Source: Pseudocitrobacter faecalis
Lineage (GTDB): Bacteria; Pseudomonadota; Gammaproteobacteria; Enterobacterales; Enterobacteriaceae
Assembly (NCBI GenBank): GCA_003315335.1
Contig: QNRL01000004.1
Location: 62,001-126,000, forward strand
Direction: 5' to 3'
DNA: 64,000 nt
The position numbers and the translations under genes are program-made. Each line of letters opens with the position of its first letter. Within the stretch, counting starts at the first letter, position 1. Positions 33,066 to 41,216 of the stretch are shown here, one piece after another. The notes under the pieces are model-generated. The model had not been told where the DNA came from, did no database searches, and saw nothing but the letters and a program-made list of their open reading frames with translations.

Positions 33066-34643
33066 ATGACAGACAATATTCATAAGCATCGCATTCTTAT
33101 TCTCGATTTCGGTTCTCAGTACACCCAGTTGGTTGCTCGTCGCGTGCGTGAGCTGGGCGTCTACTGTGAGCTGTGGGCGTGGGATGTTACTGAAGCACAA
33201 ATCCGTGAATTCAATCCAAGCGGCATCATTCTTTCCGGCGGCCCGGAAAGCACCACTGAAGAAAACAGCCCGCGTGCACCGCAGTATGTCTTCGAAGCGG
33301 GCGTACCGGTATTCGGCGTGTGCTATGGCATGCAGACCATGGCCATGCAGCTTGGCGGCCATGTGGAAGGCTCTTCTGAGCGTGAATTCGGCTACGCGCA
33401 GGTTGAAGTGCTGACCGACAGCGCGCTGGTGCGCGGTATCGAAGACTCCCTGACGCCGGAAGGCAAACCGCTGCTGGATGTCTGGATGAGCCACGGCGAC
33501 AAAGTCACCGCGATCCCGGCTGACTTCGTCACTGTTGCCAGCACTGAAACCTGTCCGTTCGCGATTATGGCGAACGAAGAAAAACGCTTCTACGGCGTGC
33601 AGTTCCACCCGGAAGTGACTCATACCCGTCAGGGCATGCGTATGCTTGAGCGTTTTGTTCGCGATATCTGCCAGTGTGAAGCGCTGTGGACACCGGCAAA
33701 AATTATCGACGACGCTGTAGCCCGCATCCGCGAGCAGGTTGGCGATGACAAAGTGATTCTCGGCCTCTCCGGCGGTGTGGATTCGTCTGTTACCGCGATG
33801 TTGCTGCACCGCGCAATCGGCAAAAACCTGACCTGTGTCTTTGTCGATAACGGCCTGCTGCGTCTGAATGAAGCGCAGCAGGTGATGGACATGTTTGGCG
33901 ACCACTTTGGCCTGAATATTGTTCACGTTGAAGGTGAGCAACGCTTCCTCGACGCACTGGCTGGCGAGAATGACCCGGAAGCGAAACGTAAAATCATCGG
34001 TCGCGTCTTCGTTGAAGTGTTCGACGAAGAAGCGCTGAAACTGGAAGATGTGAAATGGCTGGCGCAGGGCACTATCTATCCAGACGTTATCGAATCTGCG
34101 GCCTCTGCCACCGGTAAAGCACACGTCATCAAATCTCACCACAACGTGGGCGGCCTGCCGAAAGAGATGAAGATGGGCCTGGTAGAACCGCTGCGCGAAC
34201 TGTTCAAAGATGAAGTGCGCAAAATTGGCCTGGAACTCGGCCTGCCGTACGACATGCTCTACCGTCATCCGTTCCCGGGGCCGGGCCTTGGTGTTCGCGT
34301 GCTGGGCGAAGTGAAGAAAGAGTACTGCGACCTGCTGCGTCGTGCGGATGCTATCTTCATTGAAGAACTGCACAAAGCTGACCTGTACAACAAAGTGAGC
34401 CAGGCGTTCACCGTGTTCCTGCCGGTTCGTTCCGTAGGCGTTATGGGCGATGGCCGTAAGTACGACTGGGTTGTTTCCCTGCGTGCCGTCGAAACCATCG
34501 ACTTTATGACCGCACACTGGGCGCACCTGCCGTATGACTTCCTGGGCCGCGTGTCCAACCGCATTATCAACGAAGTGAACGGAATTTCCCGCGTGGTGTA
34601 TGACATCAGCGGTAAGCCGCCAGCAACGATCGAGTGGGAATGA
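33066..34643 (+). CDS. guaA: GMP synthase (glutamine-hydrolysing)
   Basis: 525 residues from the ATG at 33066, equal to E. coli GuaA. The class I glutamine amidotransferase domain has the nucleophile in GVCYGMQ and the FHPEV His/Glu pair. The ATP-pyrophosphatase P-loop is LSGGVDSSV, and a C-terminal dimerisation domain ends in PPATIEWE. It converts XMP to GMP. The gene is intact even though a prophage begins just downstream, so integration reconstitutes or spares its 3' end. Confidence 0.98.
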   Translation: MTDNIHKHRILILDFGSQYTQLVARRVRELGVYCELWAWDVTEAQIREFNPSGIILSGGPESTTEENSPRAPQYVFEAGVPVFGVCYGMQTMAMQLGGHVEGSSEREFGYAQVEVLTDSALVRGIEDSLTPEGKPLLDVWMSHGDKVTAIPADFVTVASTETCPFAIMANEEKRFYGVQFHPEVTHTRQGMRMLERFVRDICQCEALWTPAKIIDDAVARIREQVGDDKVILGLSGGVDSSVTAMLLHRAIGKNLTCVFVDNGLLRLNEAQQVMDMFGDHFGLNIVHVEGEQRFLDALAGENDPEAKRKIIGRVFVEVFDEEALKLEDVKWLAQGTIYPDVIESAASATGKAHVIKSHHNVGGLPKEMKMGLVEPLRELFKDEVRKIGLELGLPYDMLYRHPFPGPGLGVRVLGEVKKEYCDLLRRADAIFIEELHKADLYNKVSQAFTVFLPVRSVGVMGDGRKYDWVVSLRAVETIDFMTAHWAHLPYDFLGRVSNRIINEVNGISRVVYDISGKPPATIEWE

Positions 34644-34690
34644 TCAACAGCTAGCTCATAGCTAATCATACCTATTCAAATGCATCATTA

Positions 34691-34717
34691 ACCCTCTGTT
34701 TTTACAGAGGGTTTTTG
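34691..34717 (+). terminator. Strong intrinsic terminator after guaA
   Basis: A 9-bp perfect stem, ACCCTCTGT/ACAGAGGGT, with a TTTT loop and a following TTTTTGTTTTT run. It lies 48 bases past the guaA stop; whether it is host or prophage DNA depends on where the attachment core lies. Confidence 0.85.
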
Positions 34718-34777
34718 TTTTTATGTATTCATATCTATTCACTCTACCTCACTTTTTTCGTCGGTACAGGTGACGGT

Positions 34778-34796
34778 ATTACCCTTAAGGTATACT
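34778..34796 (+). promoter_or_regulatory. Integrase promoter overlapped by a phage operator-like palindrome
   Basis: ATTACC-CTTAA-GGTATA at 34778-34794 matches the prophage operator family (TTACC-N5-GGTAA) with one mismatch in the core. It overlaps a good -10 (TATACT, 34791-34796). No convincing -35 is seen. The integrase GTG start lies 40 bases downstream. Confidence 0.55.
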
Positions 34797-34835
34797 CTCA
34801 TACCGTCTTTATCATGGATGCTATACGGGTGAAAA

Positions 34836-36089
34836 GTGCTTACCGATACCAAACTAAAAAACCTCAAGCCACAAGACAAACTCTACAAAGTTACTGACCG
34901 TGACGGGCTCTATGTAGCTGTCCTAACGTCAGGCTCTGTCTCGTTCCGGTATGACTATCGCATTAATGGCCGCCGGGAAACGCTGGTGATCGGACAGTAC
35001 GGGCGTGACGGTATCAGCCTGGCAGAAGCGCGCGAAGAACTCATTGCCGCCAAAAAGCTGCTGAAAGCAGGACAGTCGCCTGCTGCGGCGAAACGTGACG
35101 GTATCAGGAAGATACAGGGGGCTGAGACATTCGCGGTACATACCGACAGTTATATGAAGCACGTAGTGCTGGCGGACAGTACAAGAGATATGAAACAGGC
35201 CGTAATTGATCGCGACATTATGCCGGTACTCGGCAACAAGGTTATGTCGGAAATCACAACGTCCATGGTGCGTGACCTGTGCGACCGTATCGTTGAGCGT
35301 GGCGGGCGGGCGACGGCGGTTCAGGCCAGGGAGATAATCAGCAGCGTATACCGGCATGCAAACGACCGTGGCCATGGCCTGTTTAATCCCGCAGCAGATA
35401 TAAAACCATCATCCATTGCCATGTTTAAGCCGCGCGAGCGGACACTCTCTCCTGATGAGATCTGCATTTTCTTCCGTGCGCTGGAAGACATCGGCGCAAT
35501 GGGCACTATGAAGATGGCTCTCAAGCTGGTACTGCTGACGCTGGTCCGCAAGAACGAATTCATCCAGGCAACATGGCCTGAGATTGATTTCAAGAAATTG
35601 ACGTGGACGATACCGTCAGACAGGATGAAAGGAAGCCGGTCACATGTGATCTATTTGCCAAAACAGGCGCAGGACTTGCTGGTGGGGTTGCAGATGTGTG
35701 CTGGAGGAAGCGAATACCTGGTGCCGGGCCGCTACAACTTCCGCAAGCCGCTATCGAACGCCGCCCTGAACTCACTTATAGACCGCACTGTGGAAGCCAT
35801 AAACAAAGACGGTGAGAAGATACAGGACTTCACCGTGCATGACCTGCGCCGCACAGCCAGTACGTTGCTGCATGAGGCGGGCTACCCATCAGACTGGATT
35901 GAAAAGGCGCTGGCGCATGAGCAGAAGGGCGTCCGTGCGGTATATAACAAAGCGGAGTATGCCAGGCAGCGCGCGTACATGTTGCAACAGTGGGCTGATA
36001 TGGTTGATGCATGGATTAACGGGGAGCACACCGATCTGGTTCCGTTCTCCCCGTCGAAATTTGAAAAGTGGCTGGAAGGAAATGATTAA
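34836..36089 (+). CDS. int: P4-type tyrosine recombinase (prophage integrase)
   Basis: 417 residues from a GTG start preceded by GGGTGAAAA; the N-terminus MLTDTKLKNLKP is the typical DUF4102 arm-binding domain. The catalytic domain shows the Arg in LVRKNE, HDLRR (HxxR) and a C-terminal Tyr in VRAVYNKAEY. It mediates site-specific integration and excision next to guaA. The leftward early genes converge on its 3' end, with which the Dam-like gene overlaps by 4 bases. Confidence 0.95.
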   Translation: MLTDTKLKNLKPQDKLYKVTDRDGLYVAVLTSGSVSFRYDYRINGRRETLVIGQYGRDGISLAEAREELIAAKKLLKAGQSPAAAKRDGIRKIQGAETFAVHTDSYMKHVVLADSTRDMKQAVIDRDIMPVLGNKVMSEITTSMVRDLCDRIVERGGRATAVQAREIISSVYRHANDRGHGLFNPAADIKPSSIAMFKPRERTLSPDEICIFFRALEDIGAMGTMKMALKLVLLTLVRKNEFIQATWPEIDFKKLTWTIPSDRMKGSRSHVIYLPKQAQDLLVGLQMCAGGSEYLVPGRYNFRKPLSNAALNSLIDRTVEAINKDGEKIQDFTVHDLRRTASTLLHEAGYPSDWIEKALAHEQKGVRAVYNKAEYARQRAYMLQQWADMVDAWINGEHTDLVPFSPSKFEKWLEGND

Positions 36090-36637
36090 GCCGCCTCTCG
36101 ACGCGCTAATCTTGCGATACCAAACTCAATTAGAACATCACGCTCAACGGTAGTGAAATCGCATTGTGTGCGTGGGTACGGCCTCCAGATGAGCAGCATT
36201 GAACCCTTATTATTGCCGCTTACTGGCTTTCCGGTTACAGGACTGATGAAGGCCAGCCGACCGGAGGTGATGAATCGCACCTCGCTGGTGGTTTGGATCG
36301 CTTCTCTGAACCAGCCTACAGATGTATCGGACGGTACCAGCATAACAGTGCCAATCTGGTTTTTGCTTTCGGCGGCCGCTTTCATCACGAAAGGCATGAT
36401 GTCACTGTACGGCGGGTTTATCCAGACGTGGCCCGGAATGGACATGTAATCAGCCCACGGCGTTACCAGTGTATTCTGCTCTTCGGTTATAAACCTGCGG
36501 CAAAGTGCATTATGCGGCGCTGCGGCGGCATCCAGTTGGAAGCAGAACTCAGCATCAAGCGCGGAAAATATCGCCTGTGGCGTACGCCATAAATCGCGCT
36601 TATCTGCAGGCGTATTACTTCCGGTGAAATCAGTCAT
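36086..36637 (-). CDS. Phage N6-adenine methyltransferase (Dam-like, PF05869 type)
   Basis: 183 residues from the ATG at 36637. A longer in-frame ORF to 36817 runs entirely through the next gene and was rejected. The NPPY motif (HVWINPPYSD) is the N6-amino methyltransferase catalytic motif, and WRTPQAIFSALDAEFCF is typical of the phage Dam family. It overlaps the upstream PerC-like gene by 8 bases. It is one of three methyltransferases on this prophage; no cognate endonuclease is present, so self-protection or anti-restriction is likely. Confidence 0.88.
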   Translation of the reverse strand: MTDFTGSNTPADKRDLWRTPQAIFSALDAEFCFQLDAAAAPHNALCRRFITEEQNTLVTPWADYMSIPGHVWINPPYSDIMPFVMKAAAESKNQIGTVMLVPSDTSVGWFREAIQTTSEVRFITSGRLAFISPVTGKPVSGNNKGSMLLIWRPYPRTQCDFTTVERDVLIEFGIARLARREAA

Positions 36638-36929
36638 AAACCACCCCACGACAACAAATTCCGCTGTAATCTCCACGACGGAGGCCGTTTCCTTTCGTGA
36701 TGCATTGATCCCGGCGTGCAGCGATCCGCGCACGCTCAACTTCACCGCTGGCAGCATCCATGCATTCCAGCCAAAGGCGGGAAGCAATCCGATAATGACC
36801 ACTTTTCTCTCGCTCAATTGCCCGCTTCTCGATCTCTACTGCCTCAGGCGTCACAGCAAGAACCTTTTCCACGCGCTTCATTGAAACGTAGTCAGCGTGG
36901 TATTTCTGGAGTTTTGTCATTTTTTTCAT
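36630..36929 (-). CDS. PerC-like small phage protein
   Basis: 99 residues from the ATG at 36929, which has GAGAGGG 9 bases upstream; an open frame continues to 37013. The segment AIEREKSGHYRIASRLWLECMDAASGEVERARIAARRDQC matches the pattern of the PerC family (basic helix, then a RLWLE core and a terminal RR..C). PerC-type phage proteins act as transcription activators in pathogenic E. coli, but most are uncharacterised. Function here is not known. Confidence 0.65.
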   Translation of the reverse strand: MKKMTKLQKYHADYVSMKRVEKVLAVTPEAVEIEKRAIEREKSGHYRIASRLWLECMDAASGEVERARIAARRDQCITKGNGLRRGDYSGICCRGVVYD

Positions 36930-37038
36930 CGTATCCAGCCCTCTCGAAATATAACCGCCAGCAGCCAAAGCCAGGCGGCGATAGAGGTCAGGAACCAGTA
37001 CCATCCTGACCACTTATTCCAGTGCCTGCTTAACGCTT

Positions 37039-37287
37039 TCATGCTGCACTGCTGACCGGGCGATAAACTCGCTGATCAACCGGTGGCTTTTTTCCGCCAT
37101 ACTCTGCCGGGCTTTCTGCTTTGCGCTTATCGAGCCATGCTTCAACTTCTTCCTGAGTCCAGGCGCAGCGCTTATCGGTGATGTACCAACGCTTTGGAAA
37201 TTCACCATCACGCTCCAGTCTGTCGATCGTGCTCCATGACAGTGGCACCACCGCCAGGAGTTCCTTCTTACCTAATGCACCTTTCAT
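37039..37287 (-). CDS. AlpA-family excisionase/regulator
   Basis: 82 residues with a winged-helix core: GKKELLAVVPLSWSTIDRLE, then GEFPKRW and WTQEEVEAWL, the classical AlpA/MerR-like HTH. Preceded by GAGAGG. AlpA-type proteins control integrase expression or act as excisionases. The position in the leftward operon near int supports an Xis role. Confidence 0.8.
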   Translation of the reverse strand: MKGALGKKELLAVVPLSWSTIDRLERDGEFPKRWYITDKRCAWTQEEVEAWLDKRKAESPAEYGGKKPPVDQRVYRPVSSAA

Positions 37288-37336
37288 AAATACCTCTCTT
37301 GGTTGCAGGTGTGGCGCCGCAGCGCCACGGTGGTGA

Positions 37337-38191
37337 TTACATAGGGACTTCGTTCAGCTCATCGCGGCGGATGGTGTAAACATCAGTGGCTTTAGCCAGT
37401 CGGTCATCATCATTAGCGAGCTTACTGGCGACGTATTTGTATGCCTTATCCAGGTCCCTCAGCGTGTTGTAGTTCATCGCTGCGTCAGTGAAAGCGCACA
37501 GGATTTCATCTGGATCGCGGTCATCACTGCTCCTTGGTTTCTCTTCCTGGTGCTGCTCAGGTTTGGAGTTGATCAGCTTGTTCATGCCGGATGCAGTGGC
37601 CGGTTCAGGCGTGATGTCGCGTTCAGTGCGCGGTGCTGTCTCCTGCAATTCGTCAGGGGTATAGACTCCCAAAATAGCCCCAGGAGTGTGGGCTCTCGCC
37701 CAGTTTTTAACCTGTAGATACCCGAACTGTTGTTTTGGGTTCGTTTTCCATAAAGGGGAGTTTTTTGTTGTAATGCTGGAAATACAAAGCCATTCATTCC
37801 AGGTAATATCCTGCTCTCCGCGAATTACAGCTCCGACACGGCACTCCAGCGAGCCACCTTCACCTCTATATTCGTAATGAAATCTACCTTTAATGGCTCC
37901 AGAATTTTGAACTACGGCATTTACAAGCTGTGCTTCATAGCCCAGCGAGCCGTTTACAACATGGGTCTTCTGTGCAACGGCGAATGGATTCATTCCCCAC
38001 TGGGCCGCTTGCATGGTAACCGCCATGCAGTCAGCCATGTTGCCAGATAGGTGGCGTGGAACTGTTGTCCCGCCTTTTGCCATGATTTCAGCGAATCGCA
38101 TAAGATAAGCCATGCCTTCAGGGCTGAAAATTGCCGCGGCGGTACCGACGGTAGCGCCAGGCTGAGATGTGATTGCAATGTCGTTGCTCAT
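37337..38191 (-). CDS. recT: RecT-family single-strand annealing protein
   Basis: 284 residues from the ATG at 38191, which overlaps the upstream exonuclease stop as ATGA; an in-frame start at 38218 is inside that gene. RecT hallmarks are visible: GMAYLMRFAEIMAKG, CMAVTMQAAQWGMNPFAVAQ, GYEAQLVNAVV and KNWARAHTPGAILGVYT. It pairs with the exonuclease to recombine linear DNA, aiding phage circularisation and repair. The C-terminal 90 residues are charged and variable. Confidence 0.93.
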   Translation of the reverse strand: MSNDIAITSQPGATVGTAAAIFSPEGMAYLMRFAEIMAKGGTTVPRHLSGNMADCMAVTMQAAQWGMNPFAVAQKTHVVNGSLGYEAQLVNAVVQNSGAIKGRFHYEYRGEGGSLECRVGAVIRGEQDITWNEWLCISSITTKNSPLWKTNPKQQFGYLQVKNWARAHTPGAILGVYTPDELQETAPRTERDITPEPATASGMNKLINSKPEQHQEEKPRSSDDRDPDEILCAFTDAAMNYNTLRDLDKAYKYVASKLANDDDRLAKATDVYTIRRDELNEVPM

Positions 38192-39009
38192 GCGTACATA
38201 TCCTGTTTGCGTGCCCACTCAGGGCGTTTAATAATTTCAAATCCACCCCAGTCGCCTGATTCACGGCACTGGTGATAGGTATTCAGATCCCGGCGGTAAA
38301 GTGCGTGCCCGGCGTCAACATCCTGCGAGTCGAGTTCGAACACGCGTACCGGGTAACGACCGCAGTCGATGGTTTCGCTCACCGCCAGGAAGAAGAATCC
38401 GTGCGGCTCACCAGTTGTATGCTGTGCGCCTTCGCGGTACATCGCGTCCTGAACGTGATAACGGAACTCCTCGATGTGGCGAGCGAATCGCTCCATGTCA
38501 GCTACCTTTTTCACGTCCAGAATTACCGGGTGATTCTTCAGGCGTTTGTCCGGGCGAATGCGGCACAACTCGCCAGTCTCCGGATCCGTCCAGTAATGTG
38601 ATGCTTCGCAGAATCCCTCAGCCTCAAGCAGCCAGCGCGCCGCAGGGTGTGCCATCGCGCTATCACGCATCAGTTTAAGTTGGCGATCCTGTTCCGATTC
38701 CATTACTGTCTTTCCACTGCCTTCACATTCTTTTAGGAAAGCAGATTCATCTGCCTTTCCCTTATTTGTGCGTCGGTTGAACGGCGGAGCCACGATGAAA
38801 CGTTTGTCGAATTCTTCTGGCTCAAGAAGCAGACAGTGCAGTGCTGTACCCATGTCCAGCGCCTTCAGCTTTTCGGTATCGACTGGTGCTGACTTCTGCC
38901 ACTGCAACAGTGCCGGGCTCATTGCCACCATATCCAACTGCGACTTACTCACGCCCTCACCGGCGTGGTAGTCCTCGTTGCTGATATCGAAGTAGATGCC
39001 TTGTTTCAT
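38188..39009 (-). CDS. RecE-like exonuclease (PD-(D/E)XK, DUF3799 type)
   Basis: 273 residues. The N-terminus MKQGIYFDISNEDYHAGEGVSKSQL and the catalytic elements RIRPD and VILDVKKV (PD...DxK) are the signature of the RecE C-terminal domain. It would resect double-stranded ends 5' to 3' to load RecT. It overlaps RecT by 4 bases and the upstream small gene by 4 bases, so the operon is translationally coupled. Confidence 0.9.
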   Translation of the reverse strand: MKQGIYFDISNEDYHAGEGVSKSQLDMVAMSPALLQWQKSAPVDTEKLKALDMGTALHCLLLEPEEFDKRFIVAPPFNRRTNKGKADESAFLKECEGSGKTVMESEQDRQLKLMRDSAMAHPAARWLLEAEGFCEASHYWTDPETGELCRIRPDKRLKNHPVILDVKKVADMERFARHIEEFRYHVQDAMYREGAQHTTGEPHGFFFLAVSETIDCGRYPVRVFELDSQDVDAGHALYRRDLNTYHQCRESGDWGGFEIIKRPEWARKQDMYA

Positions 39010-39296
39010 GATGCCTCCCGGGCGCGGAGCATTGCATCAGCAAGCATGTATGAGTGCTTCGCAACTTCATCGGCATTGCCAGCAACAATGGGGTGAGTAC
39101 ATGACTCTGGATAACTTGCCAGCCATCCAGACATTGCTTTTGCAGCGAAGTAGTCACGCAGATTCATTCCTGAGAGTGCTTTTGCTGATTCGGCAATGTA
39201 TTTAGCTTCATCGTCACCAGCTGTCTGCATTGCTATCCGGTGCGCAGTGCCATCGGCAACCGGGAATGCCGGTCCGCCATTATTTTCTTTGCTCAT
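39006..39296 (-). CDS. Conserved small phage protein (GGPAFP motif)
   Basis: 96 residues with an N-terminal NNGGPAFPVADG and SGMNLRDYFAAKAMSGW, a combination common in small early genes of enteric phages. It overlaps both neighbours by 4 bases. Function unknown. Confidence 0.75.
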   Translation of the reverse strand: MSKENNGGPAFPVADGTAHRIAMQTAGDDEAKYIAESAKALSGMNLRDYFAAKAMSGWLASYPESCTHPIVAGNADEVAKHSYMLADAMLRAREAS

Positions 39297-39595
39297 GCCG
39301 CTGCCCTCGTGCTGTCGATTTTGTCTGCCAAATCCAGACGAGCGATAATTCCGGTCAACTCACGCTTGAATGACGACATCAATTCTTCGAACTCGCAGCT
39401 TTCACGTGCCGCTTCCAGGATTTCAGGACGAACACCGGCGCGCAGCAGGGAGCGGTCGAACGAATCATCAAATTCAGATCCGCTTGTTGCGTCGATTAGC
39501 TCAACGTGACGGTCGTACAGGTCAGATGACAACTGATAATCTGATTCAAACAGTGCGACGATTTTTTTCAGGTTGTTGAATTGGTTAATGTTCAT
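39293..39595 (-). CDS. Hypothetical leftward early phage protein
   Basis: 100 residues from the ATG at 39595, which overlaps the stop of the next upstream small gene (ATGA) and has GGGGGAACGGG just upstream. It is acidic and helical, with no recognised family. Translational coupling on both sides supports it as a real gene. Confidence 0.7.
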   Translation of the reverse strand: MNINQFNNLKKIVALFESDYQLSSDLYDRHVELIDATSGSEFDDSFDRSLLRAGVRPEILEAARESCEFEELMSSFKRELTGIIARLDLADKIDSTRAAA

Positions 39596-39744
39596 TTCCC
39601 GTTCCCCCACATTTCGTTTGCAACTTCGTTAGAAACCTTATTCACGAATGCCCACTGCATTCCTTCTTTCAGCGTGCGGAATTTCCAGCTCATGAGCCCG
39701 CAGGCCGTAACGCAGTACCATCCGTTAATAATCTGCCACTGCAT
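39592..39744 (-). CDS. 50-residue leftward early phage protein
   Basis: A short gene with ATG at 39744, AAGGGG 8 bases upstream, and its stop overlapping the next start (ATGA). It begins MQWQIINGWYCVTACGLMSW and is tryptophan-rich with a basic middle. It is the first gene of the leftward operon, and its ribosome site lies right behind the leftward promoter/operator. Function unknown. Confidence 0.65.
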   Translation of the reverse strand: MQWQIINGWYCVTACGLMSWKFRTLKEGMQWAFVNKVSNEVANEMWGNGK

Positions 39745-39761
39745 AACTGTTACCCCTTCGT

Positions 39762-39805
39762 GTTACCGTTGAGGTAATAATTATCCGTAAGTGATTTGAT
39801 GTCAA
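39762..39805 (-). promoter_or_regulatory. Leftward early promoter with operator
   Basis: On the minus strand TTGACA (39805-39800), a 17-base spacer, then AATTAT (39782-39777). The palindrome GTTACC-GTTGA-GGTAAT (39762-39778) overlaps the -10 and start region. It drives the recombination operon and fits direct repression by the prophage repressor or Cro. Confidence 0.75.
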
Positions 39806-39823
39806 TAGATATGAGCATAAAAA

Positions 39824-39840
39824 ATTACCCGAAAGGTAAT
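39824..39840. promoter_or_regulatory. Second leftward operator palindrome
   Basis: ATTACC-CGAAA-GGTAAT, a perfect 17-bp palindrome about 20 bases upstream of the leftward -35. The paired sites could allow cooperative binding. Confidence 0.7.
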
Positions 39841-39897
39841 ATTTGAGGCATGAAAAAAGCCGCTCTATGGCGGCTTATGTACTGATAATGAAGGGTT

Positions 39898-40485
39898 TTA
39901 TGGATGCTGCTTGTCGTTTTTAACCATAACAAAATCGATGAAGTTTTTGATGTTGTCTTTTTCTGCTTCAGGTAACAATGCATAGCGCGAGCGGTCATAG
40001 TTGATAGTGGCCGGGTCGTTCGGTGGGATCAGTAATTCGTATCCCCGGCGCCCGAATGCCGCAGCTATTGCGTCGAGGTTTGCGATAGTGATGCTTACCT
40101 CATTACGCAGCATGCGATTGATAGAGGCCTGGCTGATGCCGGATGCTTCCGCCAGCTTCTGCTGTGATGACAGCTCACGGTTGCTGCCCATCCAGGCTTT
40201 AAGATTATGAGCTGCGACTTCACCAATCTGCCCAGCGTCCATCTGGGCAACGTCGTCCTGCATAGCGAAGTAGTGATCAACATCGAGCCAGTTGGTAGGC
40301 TTGTTCCCGGCCTTCTCAATCTTACGCGCTACTGTATCGCCTATCTTCTTCTTGTTATTTGACCAGCGGCTTACCAGGTTAGGCTCAATCTCCATGCGTT
40401 CCGCCAGGCGAGACTGTACGCCGTTGAACTCACGGTCGATCAGGTCTTTCAGGTTGTCGCGGCGAATATCATGGATGCTTTTCAT
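39898..40485 (-). CDS. Prophage repressor with two helix-turn-helix domains
   Basis: 195 residues. The first HTH covers residues about 8-66 (NGVQSRLAERMEIEPNLVSRWSN). The second, XRE-like, covers about 100-150 (QQKLAEASGISQASINRML). It is placed back to back with the cro-like gene, as for cI. There is no C-terminal S24 peptidase/LexA-like domain, so RecA-stimulated self-cleavage is not expected; induction must use another route. It is the best candidate to bind the dispersed TTACC-N5-GGTAA palindromes. Confidence 0.85.
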   Translation of the reverse strand: MKSIHDIRRDNLKDLIDREFNGVQSRLAERMEIEPNLVSRWSNNKKKIGDTVARKIEKAGNKPTNWLDVDHYFAMQDDVAQMDAGQIGEVAAHNLKAWMGSNRELSSQQKLAEASGISQASINRMLRNEVSITIANLDAIAAAFGRRGYELLIPPNDPATINYDRSRYALLPEAEKDNIKNFIDFVMVKNDKQHP

Positions 40486-40508
40486 TGGCTGGTATTTTTT
40501 CTCTTTTG

Positions 40509-40528
40509 TGAATCAGTTTAGTGATTCA
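40509..40528. promoter_or_regulatory. Perfect inverted repeat in the repressor leader
   Basis: TGAATCA-N6-TGATTCA, unlike the TTACC-type operators, located 24-43 bases upstream of the repressor start codon. It could be a site for a different regulator or for the second HTH domain of the repressor. Confidence 0.45.
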
Positions 40529-40540
40529 ATTAAAAGAGAT

Positions 40541-40605
40541 TTTACCCTACAGGTAAATGAACCTCTAGGGTAACAATCCTTGATTTTTATTACCTTTTGG
40601 GTGAA
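40541..40605. promoter_or_regulatory. Three-operator switch region between repressor and cro
   Basis: TTTACC-CTACA-GGTAAA (40541-40557), TGAACC-TCTAG-GGTAAC (40558-40574) and ATTACC-TTTTG-GGTGAA (40589-40605). The last lies between a TTGATT -35 (40580-40585) and a weak -10 around 40603-40608 for the rightward promoter. The arrangement parallels a lambda-type OR with three sites of graded quality. Confidence 0.75.
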
Positions 40606-40640
40606 TATTGATTATCTGAAATGAATATCAGGCAATAGTT

Positions 40641-40868
40641 ATGAGCGAGAACACTCCGTTTGATTTTAAGAAGTGCTGGCTTGCACTCACGCCGGATGAG
40701 CGCGACGCCTTTGCAGAAGCGGCCGGAACGACAAGTCACTATATCCAGACGCACTTAACAGGGAAGCGGAAAACGCCGGGTAAGCGACTGATGAATGGGC
40801 TTTTCCTTGCTGCAAAAAACCTCGGTTGGGTAAGAACTAAACCAGAATTCGCTGTCTTTTTCTACTGA
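40641..40868 (+). CDS. Cro-like regulatory protein
   Basis: 75 residues with a single HTH-like core (WLALTPDERDAFAEAAGTTS followed by YIQTHLTGKRKTPGKRLM). It is the first rightward gene opposite the repressor. Its position and size argue for Cro; sequence alone is weak. A terminator follows 25 bases after the stop. Confidence 0.7.
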   Translation: MSENTPFDFKKCWLALTPDERDAFAEAAGTTSHYIQTHLTGKRKTPGKRLMNGLFLAAKNLGWVRTKPEFAVFFY

Positions 40869-40893
40869 TTCCCCTGCTGTAAATCCACCAAAA

Positions 40894-40914
40894 GCCGCCG
40901 CCTGGCGGCCTTTT
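40894..40914 (+). terminator. Terminator after cro-like gene
   Basis: GCCGCC-GCCT-GGCGGC followed by CTTTT. It is placed like lambda tR1, so rightward transcription may need antitermination or the next promoter. Confidence 0.75.
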
Positions 40915-40924
40915 CATATCTATT

Positions 40925-40941
40925 CATACCTTGATGGTAAT
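40925..40941. promoter_or_regulatory. Operator palindrome after the cro terminator
   Basis: CATACC-TTGAT-GGTAAT, followed by the same AATTATCCG stretch as at the leftward promoter (GGTAATAATTATCCGT occurs in both places). It probably marks a second rightward promoter region. Confidence 0.6.
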
Positions 40942-41021
40942 AATTATCCGTTTGTGGTTGATCTTTTTTCCTGCACAGCACAAAATTACCGATATCAATA
41001 ACACAATAGAGGTCATCCACT

Positions 41022-41216
41022 GTGAAGATAGTCACCAGACTGGAGGCAGCTAAGGCCGGGCTTAACCGGTTTTACACTGGCAAGCCATGCCGAAACGGTC
41101 ACCTGTCAGAACGATATGTGCTTAACGGTACATGCGTGCAGTGCGCGTTCGAAAGCACTGGCCGCCACAGGAGTGTATTTGCCAAAGCATTGAGAGACGC
41201 GCGGGAGGCAACATGA
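41022..41216 (+). CDS. Small zinc-finger-like phage protein
   Basis: 64 residues from a GTG start. The core YTGKPCRNGHLSERYV..GTCVQC carries CxxxH and CxxC pairs, a pattern seen in small phage proteins and at the N-terminus of some phage nucleases. The stop overlaps the next start (ATGA). Function unknown. Confidence 0.7.
   Translation: MKIVTRLEAAKAGLNRFYTGKPCRNGHLSERYVLNGTCVQCAFESTGRHRSVFAKALRDAREAT

Larger units (their letters stand above)
34644..34835. other. Left prophage boundary (attL region), core not resolved
   Basis: The 192 bases between guaA and the integrase must hold the left attachment site if the phage inserts here, as epsilon15-type phages are recalled to do at guaA. The matching attR is outside the window, so the core cannot be defined. 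No tRNA gene is present here. Confidence 0.5.

Noticed and set aside
33027..34526. 499-codon reverse-strand ORF covering guaA
   Set aside because: It mirrors the codon pattern of guaA, has no ribosome site and His/Gln/Arg-rich shadow composition, and guaA is certain.
36638..36817. N-terminal extension of the Dam-like gene
   Set aside because: Runs antiparallel to nothing useful and fully overlaps the PerC-like gene; the family N-terminus fits the ATG at 36637.
37014..37211. Reverse ORF overlapping the AlpA-like gene
   Set aside because: Mostly overlaps AlpA in another frame. A possible 28-codon start at 37100 lacks a good ribosome site.
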